Of a DNA stretch of 9,491 nt, positions 1 through 6,838 are shown piece by piece (the first letter of the stretch is position 1; the number at the start of each line of letters is the position of its first letter). A program made the translations under genes and the position numbers. Origin of the DNA: an uncultured Muribaculaceae bacterium (GTDB lineage: Bacteria; Bacteroidota; Bacteroidia; Bacteroidales; Muribaculaceae); NCBI GenBank assembly GCA_947177435.1, contig CAMWUM010000050.1, positions 1-9,491 of the forward strand, in the 5' to 3' direction. The notes under the pieces are model-generated. The model was not told the origin of the DNA and did not search any database. It saw only the letters and a list, made by a program, of their open reading frames with translations.

Positions 1-29
1 GAATAATACCAAACGTTTGCATAATTTAA

Positions 30-71
30 CGGGGGGGAGGCGGGGATTGTGGGGGGAGTTGCGTAACTTTG
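30..71 (+). promoter_or_regulatory. G-rich leader and candidate -7 box upstream of the GT2 gene
   Basis: A TAACTTTG box lies at 64-71 and matches the Bacteroidota TAnnTTTG -7 consensus. It ends only 7 bases before the ATG at 79, so a transcript from it would be almost leaderless. No good TTG/TTTG -33 box is seen about 20 bp further upstream, where the sequence is G-rich instead. G runs at 31-37, 42-45 and 51-56 make this stretch unusual. The GGAG at 72-75 could act as a weak ribosome binding site. The box matches the consensus, but its function is inferred. Confidence 0.4.
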
Positions 72-78
72 CGGAGAA

Positions 79-900
79 ATGCTGACAGCGTCTATTGTTA
101 CATATAAGGTGGATCTGGACGAACTCGGGCGTGCGCTCGAGCCGGTGACAAGCGTGGCCAAGCGCGTGTTTGTCGTAGACAATGCGCGGGAGGCTCGTGT
201 TGAGGACTTCTGCAGCGGGTATGCCAACGTCACTTACATTCCTCACGACAACGACGGCTATGGCGCGGGCAACAATGCCGCCATACGCCTTGCGATGAAT
301 ATGGGCGCGGACTACCACTTGGTCATGAACAGCGACCTGGTGTTTGAGGCCGACGATCTCCGGAGCATGGTTGAGTACATGGACGCCAATCCCGACATCG
401 GCTTGCTGCACCCTCGCATCCTGGGGCTTGATGGCCGAGACCAATACACCGCCAGGCTAATACCTACGCCTTTCGACTTGATAATAAGACGATTTTTCCC
501 CGGATGGATTTTTAAGGGCAGCCGCAGGCGGTATCTGCTCCAGGATGCCGACCACAGCCGCATATTTGACGTACATTATGTCCAGGGCAGTTTCATGCTG
601 CTGCGCGTCAGTGCATTAAGAGATGCAGGGCTGTTTGACGAACGCTTCTTCATGTACCCCGAGGACATCGACCTCAGCCGCCGCGTGGCCGAGCGATGGC
701 GCGTGACGTATTTCCCGCATGCGACAGTGACCCACGCCCACCGCGCAGCCTCATACGCCAACCTGAAAATGCTGCGTATCCACATGGCCAACATGATCCG
801 CTACTTCAACAAATGGGGCTGGCTCTGTGACCCGGCCCGCAAGGCCGCCAATCGCCAGACGCTCAGACGTATAGCTGACGGAATGGGACGGAGCCGATAG
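79..900 (+). CDS. Glycosyltransferase family 2 (rhamnosyltransferase-like)
   Basis: This 273-residue protein is a GT-A fold inverting glycosyltransferase that probably transfers a sugar from a nucleotide donor to a surface glycan (capsule, O-antigen or exopolysaccharide) at the cytoplasmic side of the membrane. Visible motifs are the N-terminal strand SIVTYK (5-10), VDNA (33-36), DNDGYGAGNN (57-66), the NSD triad at 84-86 in the place of the metal-binding DxD, GSFMLLR (170-176), and FDERFFMYPEDIDLSRR (186-202) with E195/D196 near the usual catalytic-base position. No membrane segment is evident, and the length is normal for short GT2 enzymes. The ATG at 79 fits because the first beta strand begins straight after it. 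Donor and acceptor cannot be told from sequence. The 3' end overlaps the convergent fucosyltransferase-like gene by 38 bp, and no terminator is visible between them. Confidence 0.9.
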   Translation: MLTASIVTYKVDLDELGRALEPVTSVAKRVFVVDNAREARVEDFCSGYANVTYIPHDNDGYGAGNNAAIRLAMNMGADYHLVMNSDLVFEADDLRSMVEYMDANPDIGLLHPRILGLDGRDQYTARLIPTPFDLIIRRFFPGWIFKGSRRRYLLQDADHSRIFDVHYVQGSFMLLRVSALRDAGLFDERFFMYPEDIDLSRRVAERWRVTYFPHATVTHAHRAASYANLKMLRIHMANMIRYFNKWGWLCDPARKAANRQTLRRIADGMGRSR

Positions 901-1714
901 CGGCGGCCATCTCGGAGTAGGAGCTGTAATGGGAGCCGATGATGCTGGCGCACCGCGACAGGGCAAACATCTCGGCTGCGCCGTCGACCATGCCTTCCAA
1001 TGTCGTTCGCGACGCCTCTCTGGTATTCGTAATCAGTTGCTGGCCAAAGCGATAAGTCAATTCTGCCTTTGTAGGTTCGTCGTCAGTGGCCAAAAACACT
1101 CGGGCCTGCGATCCATGCGACTCCATCCATTTGGCTATTTCATCGACGAACAAATCCGTGGGTGAATGCTTGATGCTCATTGCGTTATCGGTGCGACGGA
1201 TGTGGACGCCAAGCGTATTGGCGGTGAATCGCGATGTCCACTCCTGGCATACGACCTCCACTCGTGCCGAAGGCTTGAAGAGCGTGCGCAATTCACTGTC
1301 ATCGAAGGGGTAAAACACACAACCGCTGCCTATGAGCGTCTCTTTACGGCTGCTCACCAAATGCACAAGACTTTGCGGAATGCTCCGATAACTGCTTAAC
1401 TTTCCGCCATCAAAGAGGGCGCCCCCACAGAGGGCCTGAAATGGGGCTGACAGGTAAAGATTGCGCCGGCGCGGCGGCTCGTACATGGCGGAGTATGCCA
1501 GCGCGCCGGGGTGGATTATCTCGGCCAGAGAAGCCCACGGCTCAGGGTCTAATAAATCAGAAAAAGAGGCGCGGAGGTCGGCGTTTTCGCGCCACACTAC
1601 CCTGTAATGGATAAGCTCGCTATTAATGCTGCGAACTAAGGCGAGGCCTGACGCCATCGCTCGCATGCGATTGGCCAGGCCTCCCATTGCGTTGACTGTC
1701 AGTACCCTCTCCAC
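863..1714 (-). CDS. Fucosyltransferase-like (NodZ/O-FucT superfamily) GT-B glycosyltransferase
   Basis: The 283-residue protein resembles the alpha-1,2/alpha-1,6/O-fucosyltransferase superfamily. It has an N-terminal glycine-rich loop, NAMGGLANRMRAMASGLAL (8-26). It also has HIRRTDN (171-177), the equivalent of the HxRRxD motif that binds GDP-fucose phosphates, then ATDD (209-212) and a C-terminal block with MFALSRCASIIGSHYSSYSE (249-268). There is no signal peptide or membrane helix, so it is probably cytosolic. The start is GTG at 1714, one base after the stop of the GH27 gene. An internal ATG at codon 10 would remove the first beta strand before the glycine loop, so GTG is preferred. It is the last gene of the minus-strand run and may be translated by coupling. 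The superfamily is fairly clear; sugar donor (GDP-fucose expected) and acceptor are not known. Confidence 0.72.
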   Translation of the reverse strand: MERVLTVNAMGGLANRMRAMASGLALVRSINSELIHYRVVWRENADLRASFSDLLDPEPWASLAEIIHPGALAYSAMYEPPRRRNLYLSAPFQALCGGALFDGGKLSSYRSIPQSLVHLVSSRKETLIGSGCVFYPFDDSELRTLFKPSARVEVVCQEWTSRFTANTLGVHIRRTDNAMSIKHSPTDLFVDEIAKWMESHGSQARVFLATDDEPTKAELTYRFGQQLITNTREASRTTLEGMVDGAAEMFALSRCASIIGSHYSSYSEMAAAIGSVPFRQLYV

Positions 1715-1715
1715 A

Positions 1716-3548
1716 CTACTTGGCTAAGGAGATGCGGAAGAGGCGGCTGGCGTGAGGAGCGAGAACGGGAGCGTAGTCGGCTCCGACGTTGATGTAGAAC
1801 GCCTCGCCCGTCCACATATCCAGCAGGCGCACACGCTGGCCGTCGGCATAGCCTAAGGCTTTGAGATCAAGAGGTATGGCTTGGTAGTCCTCATCGTCAA
1901 AACTGAGGGTTGGATCGTAATCAAACACCATAAACTCAACCGACGAGACGCTACCGGCTGCAATGCCGGTGTCGTCGATTCCTGCCGTGGCCGTGAACTT
2001 TACTGCTCCCTCGGGGAGGTCGTAGAGGATAACCGAATTAGCATGGCAAGAGATGCCATTTTCATACTTTTTACCGTTAATTTTCAGAGGGTTGCCATCG
2101 AGGTTGGTGTTGTAGTTGATGGCGCCCCAGCCAGTGACGCCGCGCTTGTAGTCGAGCGAGGTGAGCGCCACCTTCTTGCCGTCGGCGAGGGTGACGGTGG
2201 GATTAATCCAGTCGGCATGGTCGTAATTGTACGTGTCGCCGCCGTCAGTCACGATCAGAGCCAATTCCTTGGCGCCGGCTGGCAGGTCGACCTCGACCGG
2301 AGTGGAATATCCCGAAGTGAGGTATGTAATGTTGCCGCTGCGCCACAGAGCCTTGTTGGGCTTGGCGAATGCGTTGCCGCCAACGTTGAAGAGGGCCGCG
2401 TAGCGGTCGCCTGTCTCGGGGTCTTCGGCCGCCCACACCACGGCGTCGCCTTGGCGCGAGAGTTGGCGGTTGTTGGTCGAGGTGCGGTGCATGCGCAGCA
2501 CTTCCTCGTTGGTAAGCAGCGAGTTGGTGAACTCGTCATTGCTGGGCAGGTCGCCGCCAAACATCAGCGGCGAACGGAAGATAGTCCACAGCGTCATCAT
2601 CGTGCGCTGCTCGTCGGGAGTAAAGCGGCACCAGCGCTCCTCGCCGCGCTCGCCACGGATGCTGATGCGGCCAAGCGGCAGCATATCGGCGTCGGGCCAA
2701 GTGCCGGGGGCGATGTACGGCGCCCACTTGGCGCATACCTCAAACTGGTAGCTGAGCTGGGGCCAGTTGTCCCAAAAATCGTCCACCGTGCGCCACATGT
2801 TGGCGTGGCTTGTTACGTGGTCCATAGCCTCGAGCGGAGTCTCGCCGGGCGAAAGACTGAGCACGATGGGGCGCCCGGTCTGGTCAATGGCCTTGCGTAT
2901 CATCTCAATCTCGCCGGTGTGGTAAGGGCGTGAGAGGTCGTCAATCTTGACGAAATCTACGCCCCAGTCGGCGTACATGTCGAAGCAAGAATTGTAATAC
3001 TCCTGTGCGCCGGGCTTGGTGCAGTCCACCTTGTAATTGTCACGCAGCCAGGTGCATGCCGAGTCGTTGTTGCAAATCATATCGCACGTGATGCCGTCGG
3101 CGCCCTTGACAGGCAGCTTCATCTCGGCCGCCTTTTTGGGCAGGCCGCGCATCAGGTGTATGCCGAATTTCAGGCCCTTGCTGTGCACGTAGTCGGCCAG
3201 TTCCTTAAATCCCTTGCCGTCGGCTGCCGAGGGGAAGCGGTTGAGCGCGGGGGTGTAGCGTCCCCACTCGTCGATGACGTAGATGGGGTCGGTCTGGTTG
3301 TAGCCGCCGGCCTTGTCGTTCTCGACAAACCATCTGATGTCTACAATCACGTACTCCCAGCCGTAAGGCAGCAGGTGCTCAGCCATGTAATCGGCATTGG
3401 CCTTCACCTCGCTCTCTACGACAGTGGGCCCGTAGCAGTCCCACGAGTTCCAGCCCATCGGAGGAGTCTGGGCCCATTCCTTGAAATTCTGTGCCGAGGC
3501 GCCAAGAGCGGCGGCGGCAATCAGCAATAAAGCTAACAGTTTTTTCAT
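1716..3548 (-). CDS. Secreted GH27 glycoside hydrolase with NPCBM domain (alpha-galactosidase or beta-L-arabinopyranosidase)
   Basis: This 610-residue protein starts with a signal peptide, MKKLLALLLIAAAALGASA, with likely cleavage before Q20. There is no lipobox cysteine, so it is probably periplasmic. A GH27 (beta/alpha)8 barrel follows at about 25-355: PPMGWNSWDCYG (29-40), FVKIDD (199-204) with D203 as nucleophile, and WPDADML (284-290) with D288 as acid/base. The C-terminal beta-sandwich begins near VVWAAEDPETGDRYAALFN (370-388). It is interrupted by an NPCBM-like carbohydrate-binding domain at about 418-546 (VTDGGDTYNYDHADW, ENGISCHANSVILYDLPEG) and finishes at 557-607. At the position of the DDCW substrate-binding motif of alpha-galactosidases this protein has D70-I-R-W73, which points to a different sugar. 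The ATG at 3548 is chosen for the signal peptide; a longer frame up to 3611 would overlap the transporter gene. It lies 8 bp after the symporter stop. Confidence 0.9.
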   Translation of the reverse strand: MKKLLALLLIAAAALGASAQNFKEWAQTPPMGWNSWDCYGPTVVESEVKANADYMAEHLLPYGWEYVIVDIRWFVENDKAGGYNQTDPIYVIDEWGRYTPALNRFPSAADGKGFKELADYVHSKGLKFGIHLMRGLPKKAAEMKLPVKGADGITCDMICNNDSACTWLRDNYKVDCTKPGAQEYYNSCFDMYADWGVDFVKIDDLSRPYHTGEIEMIRKAIDQTGRPIVLSLSPGETPLEAMDHVTSHANMWRTVDDFWDNWPQLSYQFEVCAKWAPYIAPGTWPDADMLPLGRISIRGERGEERWCRFTPDEQRTMMTLWTIFRSPLMFGGDLPSNDEFTNSLLTNEEVLRMHRTSTNNRQLSRQGDAVVWAAEDPETGDRYAALFNVGGNAFAKPNKALWRSGNITYLTSGYSTPVEVDLPAGAKELALIVTDGGDTYNYDHADWINPTVTLADGKKVALTSLDYKRGVTGWGAINYNTNLDGNPLKINGKKYENGISCHANSVILYDLPEGAVKFTATAGIDDTGIAAGSVSSVEFMVFDYDPTLSFDDEDYQAIPLDLKALGYADGQRVRLLDMWTGEAFYINVGADYAPVLAPHASRLFRISLAK

Positions 3549-3556
3549 TGGTATTA

Positions 3557-4957
3557 TTACAATATCGAGATTAACTTGACAATAAGGATGACGGAGATGA
3601 GCAGCGGACATATCCAGCGCACCAGAAAAGCCACGAGCGGCGCCGAAGCCGCCGCATGCTTGCCGTGATGGCTAAGCTGCTGGCTGATAAAATCTTTAGG
3701 CAGCACCCAGCCGACGTACACGCAGATGAGCAGCGCGCTCAGGGGCAGCATCAGGTTAGTGCACACGGTGTCGAGGAAATCAAACAGCGGCATCGACCCA
3801 ATCAGCAGACCGCGACCGCCCCCGCCCAGCGACAGCGAGCACAGGATACTCATGGCCAGCATAGGCAACAGCACTATCAGGCAGGCGCGCCAACGCTTCA
3901 CCTTGAACCGGTCGCGAACGAATGCGACGGCCACCTCGGCGCCTGAGATAGTGGAGGTGATGGCCGCCACACTCAGCAGCAGGAAGAACAGCGACGACCA
4001 GATGCGCGAGCCGCCCATGTGGGCAAATATCTCGGGCAGAGTGACAAACACGAGTGTTGTGCCCTCCAAATCTCCCGTTCCGGAGCCTATGCCAAAACTT
4101 ATGACCGCCGGGAATATGACCAGCCCCATGAGGAAGGCCATGAGGAAGTCGAGCATCGACACAGTCACGGCTGTGCGGCCGAGGTGCGTCTCCTTGGGGT
4201 AATAGGCTGAATAAGTGACAAGTATGCCCATGCCGAGGCTAAGCGAGAAGAATGCCTGGCCCAAGGCGTTGATGATGACGTTGATATTGATCGCCGAGAA
4301 GTCGGGATTGACAAAGAAGGCCACGCCGCGGCCGGCGCCTGGCAGGGTAAGCGAAACCACGCAAAACACCAACAGCAGCACGAACAGCAAAGGCATCAGC
4401 AAGTTAGACACCTTCTCAATACCCTTGCGCACGCCCATCAGCAGCACTGCCAGGTTGATGCCGATGAGAATGACGGTCCACAGCAGCGGCGTCCAAGCCG
4501 TGCTTACGTACTCTGACATCTTGCTCTGGAAATACGAGGCCTCCTGATCAAGCGAGCCGGGGTGATAGCCGGCAAAGAGGTCGCCCGTGACCGAGTCGAA
4601 GAAATACTCGAGCGTCCATGCCGCCACCACCATGTAGAACGACATTATCAGAAACGTGGCCACCAGGCCAACCGTGCCGGCCAGCCACCAATGGTTGCGC
4701 GGAGTCAGCCGCTTGAAGCAGCCCACGGCGTCGGACTGCCCGGCGCGACCCAGCGACATCTCGGCCAGCATCACGGGGATACCCAACAAAAATACACAGC
4801 CGATGTAAACTATCAGGAAGGCGCCACCGCCATTGGCCTGCGCCTCGGCAGGAAATCGCCATATATTGCCCAGGCCGATGGCCGAGCCCACAGTGGCTGC
4901 GATCACGCCCAGTTTGGAGAATTTCGCTGTATTAGATGTTGGCAAATCAGCAGCCAT
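3557..4957 (-). CDS. Sodium:neurotransmitter symporter (NSS/SNF) family amino acid transporter
   Basis: This 466-residue inner-membrane protein has the LeuT fold and probably couples sodium entry to uptake of an amino acid. The family signature is in TM1: TVGSAIGLGNIWRFP (22-36), including the unwound glycine segment that binds substrate and sodium, followed by NGGGAF (42-47) before TM2. TM6 carries ALGQAFFSLSLGMGILVTYS (231-250). TM8 carries AAITSTISGAE (331-341), where Ser/Thr residues usually form the second sodium site. By eye there are 11 hydrophobic segments, the last at about 440-464. This resembles bacterial members such as MhsT and Tyt1, which lack the TM12 of LeuT. The substrate cannot be assigned; amino acids, including aromatic ones, are the usual cargo of the bacterial family. 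The gene starts 10 bp after the hydrolase stop and ends 8 bp before the GH27 start. Confidence 0.93.
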   Translation of the reverse strand: MAADLPTSNTAKFSKLGVIAATVGSAIGLGNIWRFPAEAQANGGGAFLIVYIGCVFLLGIPVMLAEMSLGRAGQSDAVGCFKRLTPRNHWWLAGTVGLVATFLIMSFYMVVAAWTLEYFFDSVTGDLFAGYHPGSLDQEASYFQSKMSEYVSTAWTPLLWTVILIGINLAVLLMGVRKGIEKVSNLLMPLLFVLLLVFCVVSLTLPGAGRGVAFFVNPDFSAININVIINALGQAFFSLSLGMGILVTYSAYYPKETHLGRTAVTVSMLDFLMAFLMGLVIFPAVISFGIGSGTGDLEGTTLVFVTLPEIFAHMGGSRIWSSLFFLLLSVAAITSTISGAEVAVAFVRDRFKVKRWRACLIVLLPMLAMSILCSLSLGGGGRGLLIGSMPLFDFLDTVCTNLMLPLSALLICVYVGWVLPKDFISQQLSHHGKHAAASAPLVAFLVRWICPLLISVILIVKLISIL

Positions 4958-4967
4958 TGTCGGTCAG

Positions 4968-6002
4968 TTATATACGATGAACAAAAAGGGGCGAGGCGTC
5001 GTAGCGCGGCAAGGCGCTGACACGCACCTGCGCCCTGCGCGACTCAACCGAGCCGCTACCGTCACCAACCGTTATGCCCTTGGCGCGCAAAGCGTCACCC
5101 ACCACTCGCAAGGCGAGTTCCGGTCGGTTATTATCCTCACTCAGGTGGCAGAGGTATACGTCGGTGAGCCACGAGCGCCACATCTGCGCCAGGTAGTCGG
5201 CGGTGACGGTATTGTTGAGGTGGCCGTGGTCAGAGCGGATGCGAGCTTTGAGGTACTCCGGGTAGCGGCCCGTGGCGAGCATGGCGGCATCGTAGTTGCT
5301 CTCGATCATCAGCCAGTTGGCCTTGCGTATATAGAAGTCGGCGCGCTCGCCGATCATGCCCATGTCGGTGGCCACCACGAAGTTCTTGTCGCCCACGGTT
5401 ACGCAGAATCCCACATTGTCGCTGCCGTCATGGCTGACCTCGAAGGGCGTCACCATAAACGGCCCGGCCTCGAAGGCAAACTCCTTGTACACAGGCTTAT
5501 GTCTGTCCTTGATGCGACGTGACACGCTGTGCCGGCGCAGCATGCCCTCGAGCGTGCGGGGTGTGCAGTACACCACCGTGTTGGGCAGTTTGCGCAGCAG
5601 CGCGTAGGCAAACTTCACGTGGTCGCCGTGGTCGTGAGTAAGCACGATGCCGGCCACCTTGTCGGGGTCTATGCCATTGCGGCGCAATTCGTTGAGCAAT
5701 TTGTCAGGGTCAACGCCGGCATCGATGACGATGCCGCCCTCGCCGGCCACGCCCAGGTAGGCGCAGTTGCCGCTGCTGCCGCTGCCGACTGAGAAGAACT
5801 GCAACTGCCGGCGCAAGGCCACCACCCCGGTGATTTCGTCGATTTCCAACTGGCCGGGGCGAGCCGATGCCTGCTTGGCACGGTGCTCCTTGACGATGGC
5901 TTGCAGCGGATCGGGAGCCTTGAACTCGCTGTCGACCTCGTCAAAGAGGCCGGGCAAGTCGTCAAGCTGGCGTGTAGAGCGTCTATTTCTTTTGTATGCC
6001 AT
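4968..6002 (-). CDS. Metallo-beta-lactamase-fold hydrolase, WalJ/YycJ-like
   Basis: The 344-residue protein contains a metallo-beta-lactamase fold starting at LQFFSVGSGSSGNCAYLG (67-84). Metal ligands are visible in THDHGDH (122-128), SHD (190-192), ATDMG (211-215) and CHLSEDN (285-291, H286). ESNYD (234-238) is another conserved block. The closest named group is WalJ/YycJ of Firmicutes, a predicted cytoplasmic nuclease or phosphodiesterase; Bacteroidota homologues are commonly annotated simply as MBL-fold hydrolases. WalJ proteins are about 265 residues. Here a charged N-terminal extension of about 66 residues precedes the fold. The ATG at 6002 is preferred because sequence further upstream in this frame runs through the methyltransferase gene and looks like a shadow (Cys/Pro/Trp-rich). 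It begins 7 bp after the methyltransferase stop and ends 10 bp before the symporter start. The actual substrate is unknown. Confidence 0.88.
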   Translation of the reverse strand: MAYKRNRRSTRQLDDLPGLFDEVDSEFKAPDPLQAIVKEHRAKQASARPGQLEIDEITGVVALRRQLQFFSVGSGSSGNCAYLGVAGEGGIVIDAGVDPDKLLNELRRNGIDPDKVAGIVLTHDHGDHVKFAYALLRKLPNTVVYCTPRTLEGMLRRHSVSRRIKDRHKPVYKEFAFEAGPFMVTPFEVSHDGSDNVGFCVTVGDKNFVVATDMGMIGERADFYIRKANWLMIESNYDAAMLATGRYPEYLKARIRSDHGHLNNTVTADYLAQMWRSWLTDVYLCHLSEDNNRPELALRVVGDALRAKGITVGDGSGSVESRRAQVRVSALPRYDASPLFVHRI

Positions 6003-6009
6003 AGCGTGA

Positions 6010-6756
6010 TTAAGAATAAAGGAGGAAAATTGTGGGCAACTTGTCGATTTCGAGCCGCTGTCGGCGCCAATCCTTGACGGCCATGGTGCGTATGCTCTCG
6101 GCCGGGCCGGTGATGTCGGTGGCCACGCACAGCAGCATGTCGGGACCCAAGGCTTGGCACAGCCACTGCAACAGCTTGGAGTTGCGGTAAGGCGTCTCAA
6201 TGAATATTTGCGTCTGGCGCTCCTTGCGCACGCGACGCTCCATCTCCTTGAGCTTTGCCGATCGCTCGGCCGAGTCGATGGGAAGGTAGCCGTTAAAGGC
6301 GAAACTTTGGCCGTTGAACCCGCTGCCCATCACCGACATGATGATGCTCGACGGGCCTACAAGGGGCACCACCCGGTAGCCGCGCCTCTGGGCGATGGCC
6401 ACCACGTCGGCACCCGGATCGGCCACGGCGGGGCAACCAGCCTCGCTGATCACACCCACTGAACAGCCGCGCTCCATGGGCTCGAGCATGGCGCCCACGG
6501 CCTGCGCGGGCGTGTGGCGGTTGAGCTCGACGATAGTGAGCGAGTCAATGTCGATATCGCGGTCGCAGGCTTTCAGGAAGCGGCGTGCCGAGCGGGCGTT
6601 CTCAACGATGAAATGCTTGACCGAGCGCAGCAGCTCGACATTGCGCGCGGGCAGCACGTCAAGCACCGGCCCCTCGCCCATAGGCACGGGGAAAAGGTAC
6701 AGCGCCGGAGCCTGCTGCCCGGGGCATAAATTCGGCTGATTGTTGCTCTCTGTCAT
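6010..6756 (-). CDS. RsmI-like SAM-dependent methyltransferase (tetrapyrrole methylase family)
   Basis: This 248-residue protein belongs to the tetrapyrrole (corrin/porphyrin) methylase superfamily. It most resembles RsmI, which 2'-O-methylates cytidine 1402 of 16S rRNA. Key stretches are LYLFPVPMGEG (19-29), which corresponds to the LYIVATPIGN start of RsmI; VISEAGCPAVADPGADVV (101-118) for the SDAGTPLISDPG motif; VPLVGPSSI (129-137); NGQSFAFNGYLP (148-159); and IFIETPYRN (184-192). The divergence in the N-terminal third (ENARSARRFLK for the usual AEDTRHTRKLL) suggests it is the second, Bacteroidota-type paralogue rather than RsmI itself, so no symbol is given. Its target RNA or metabolite is therefore uncertain. 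It is the first gene of the five-gene minus-strand run, behind an 82-bp intergenic region carrying TAnnTTTG-type boxes. Confidence 0.85.
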   Translation of the reverse strand: MTESNNQPNLCPGQQAPALYLFPVPMGEGPVLDVLPARNVELLRSVKHFIVENARSARRFLKACDRDIDIDSLTIVELNRHTPAQAVGAMLEPMERGCSVGVISEAGCPAVADPGADVVAIAQRRGYRVVPLVGPSSIIMSVMGSGFNGQSFAFNGYLPIDSAERSAKLKEMERRVRKERQTQIFIETPYRNSKLLQWLCQALGPDMLLCVATDITGPAESIRTMAVKDWRRQRLEIDKLPTIFLLYS

Positions 6757-6763
6757 ATCAATG

Positions 6764-6784
6764 CAAAAATAACATACAAAGTTA
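6764..6784 (-). promoter_or_regulatory. Candidate promoter of the methyltransferase-to-fucosyltransferase run
   Basis: On the minus strand two boxes match the Bacteroidota -7 consensus TAnnTTTG: TAACTTTG (6784-6777) and TATTTTTG (6771-6764). The first would give a leader of roughly 15 nt before the ATG at 6756; the second would be almost leaderless. No well-spaced TTTG -33 box is evident, so which box is used, if either, is unclear. This is the only intergenic region over 10 bp in front of the five genes. Confidence 0.5.
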
Positions 6785-6838
6785 CGAATTTTTCCCCAAT
6801 TGGCGAAAATCGCTAATGTTTTTTTGCACCGATATTTG

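Noticed and set aside
10..19. CAAACGTTTG palindrome near the left edge as an operator
   Set aside because: A single 10-bp palindrome at the window edge with no second copy or known regulator nearby is not enough.
1881..2933. Long open frame of 350 codons on the plus strand
   Set aside because: It lies antisense to the GH27 gene, has no recognisable domain, and arises from the GC-rich codon use of the true gene.
3549..3611. Upstream extension of the GH27 frame to an ATG at 3611
   Set aside because: It would place 21 non-conserved residues before a textbook signal peptide and overlap the end of the symporter gene.
4833..5522. Open frame of 229 codons on the plus strand
   Set aside because: It is antisense to the symporter and MBL hydrolase genes, whose motifs are clear; its translation shows no family signature.
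6003..6200. Upstream extension of the MBL hydrolase frame to 6200
   Set aside because: The extra residues are Cys/Pro/Trp-rich and overlap the methyltransferase gene; the ATG at 6002 follows its stop by 7 bp.
6803..6813. Small hairpin after the ABC permease as a terminator
   Set aside because: The stem is only four base pairs (GCGA/TCGC) and is not followed by a proper T run on the minus strand.
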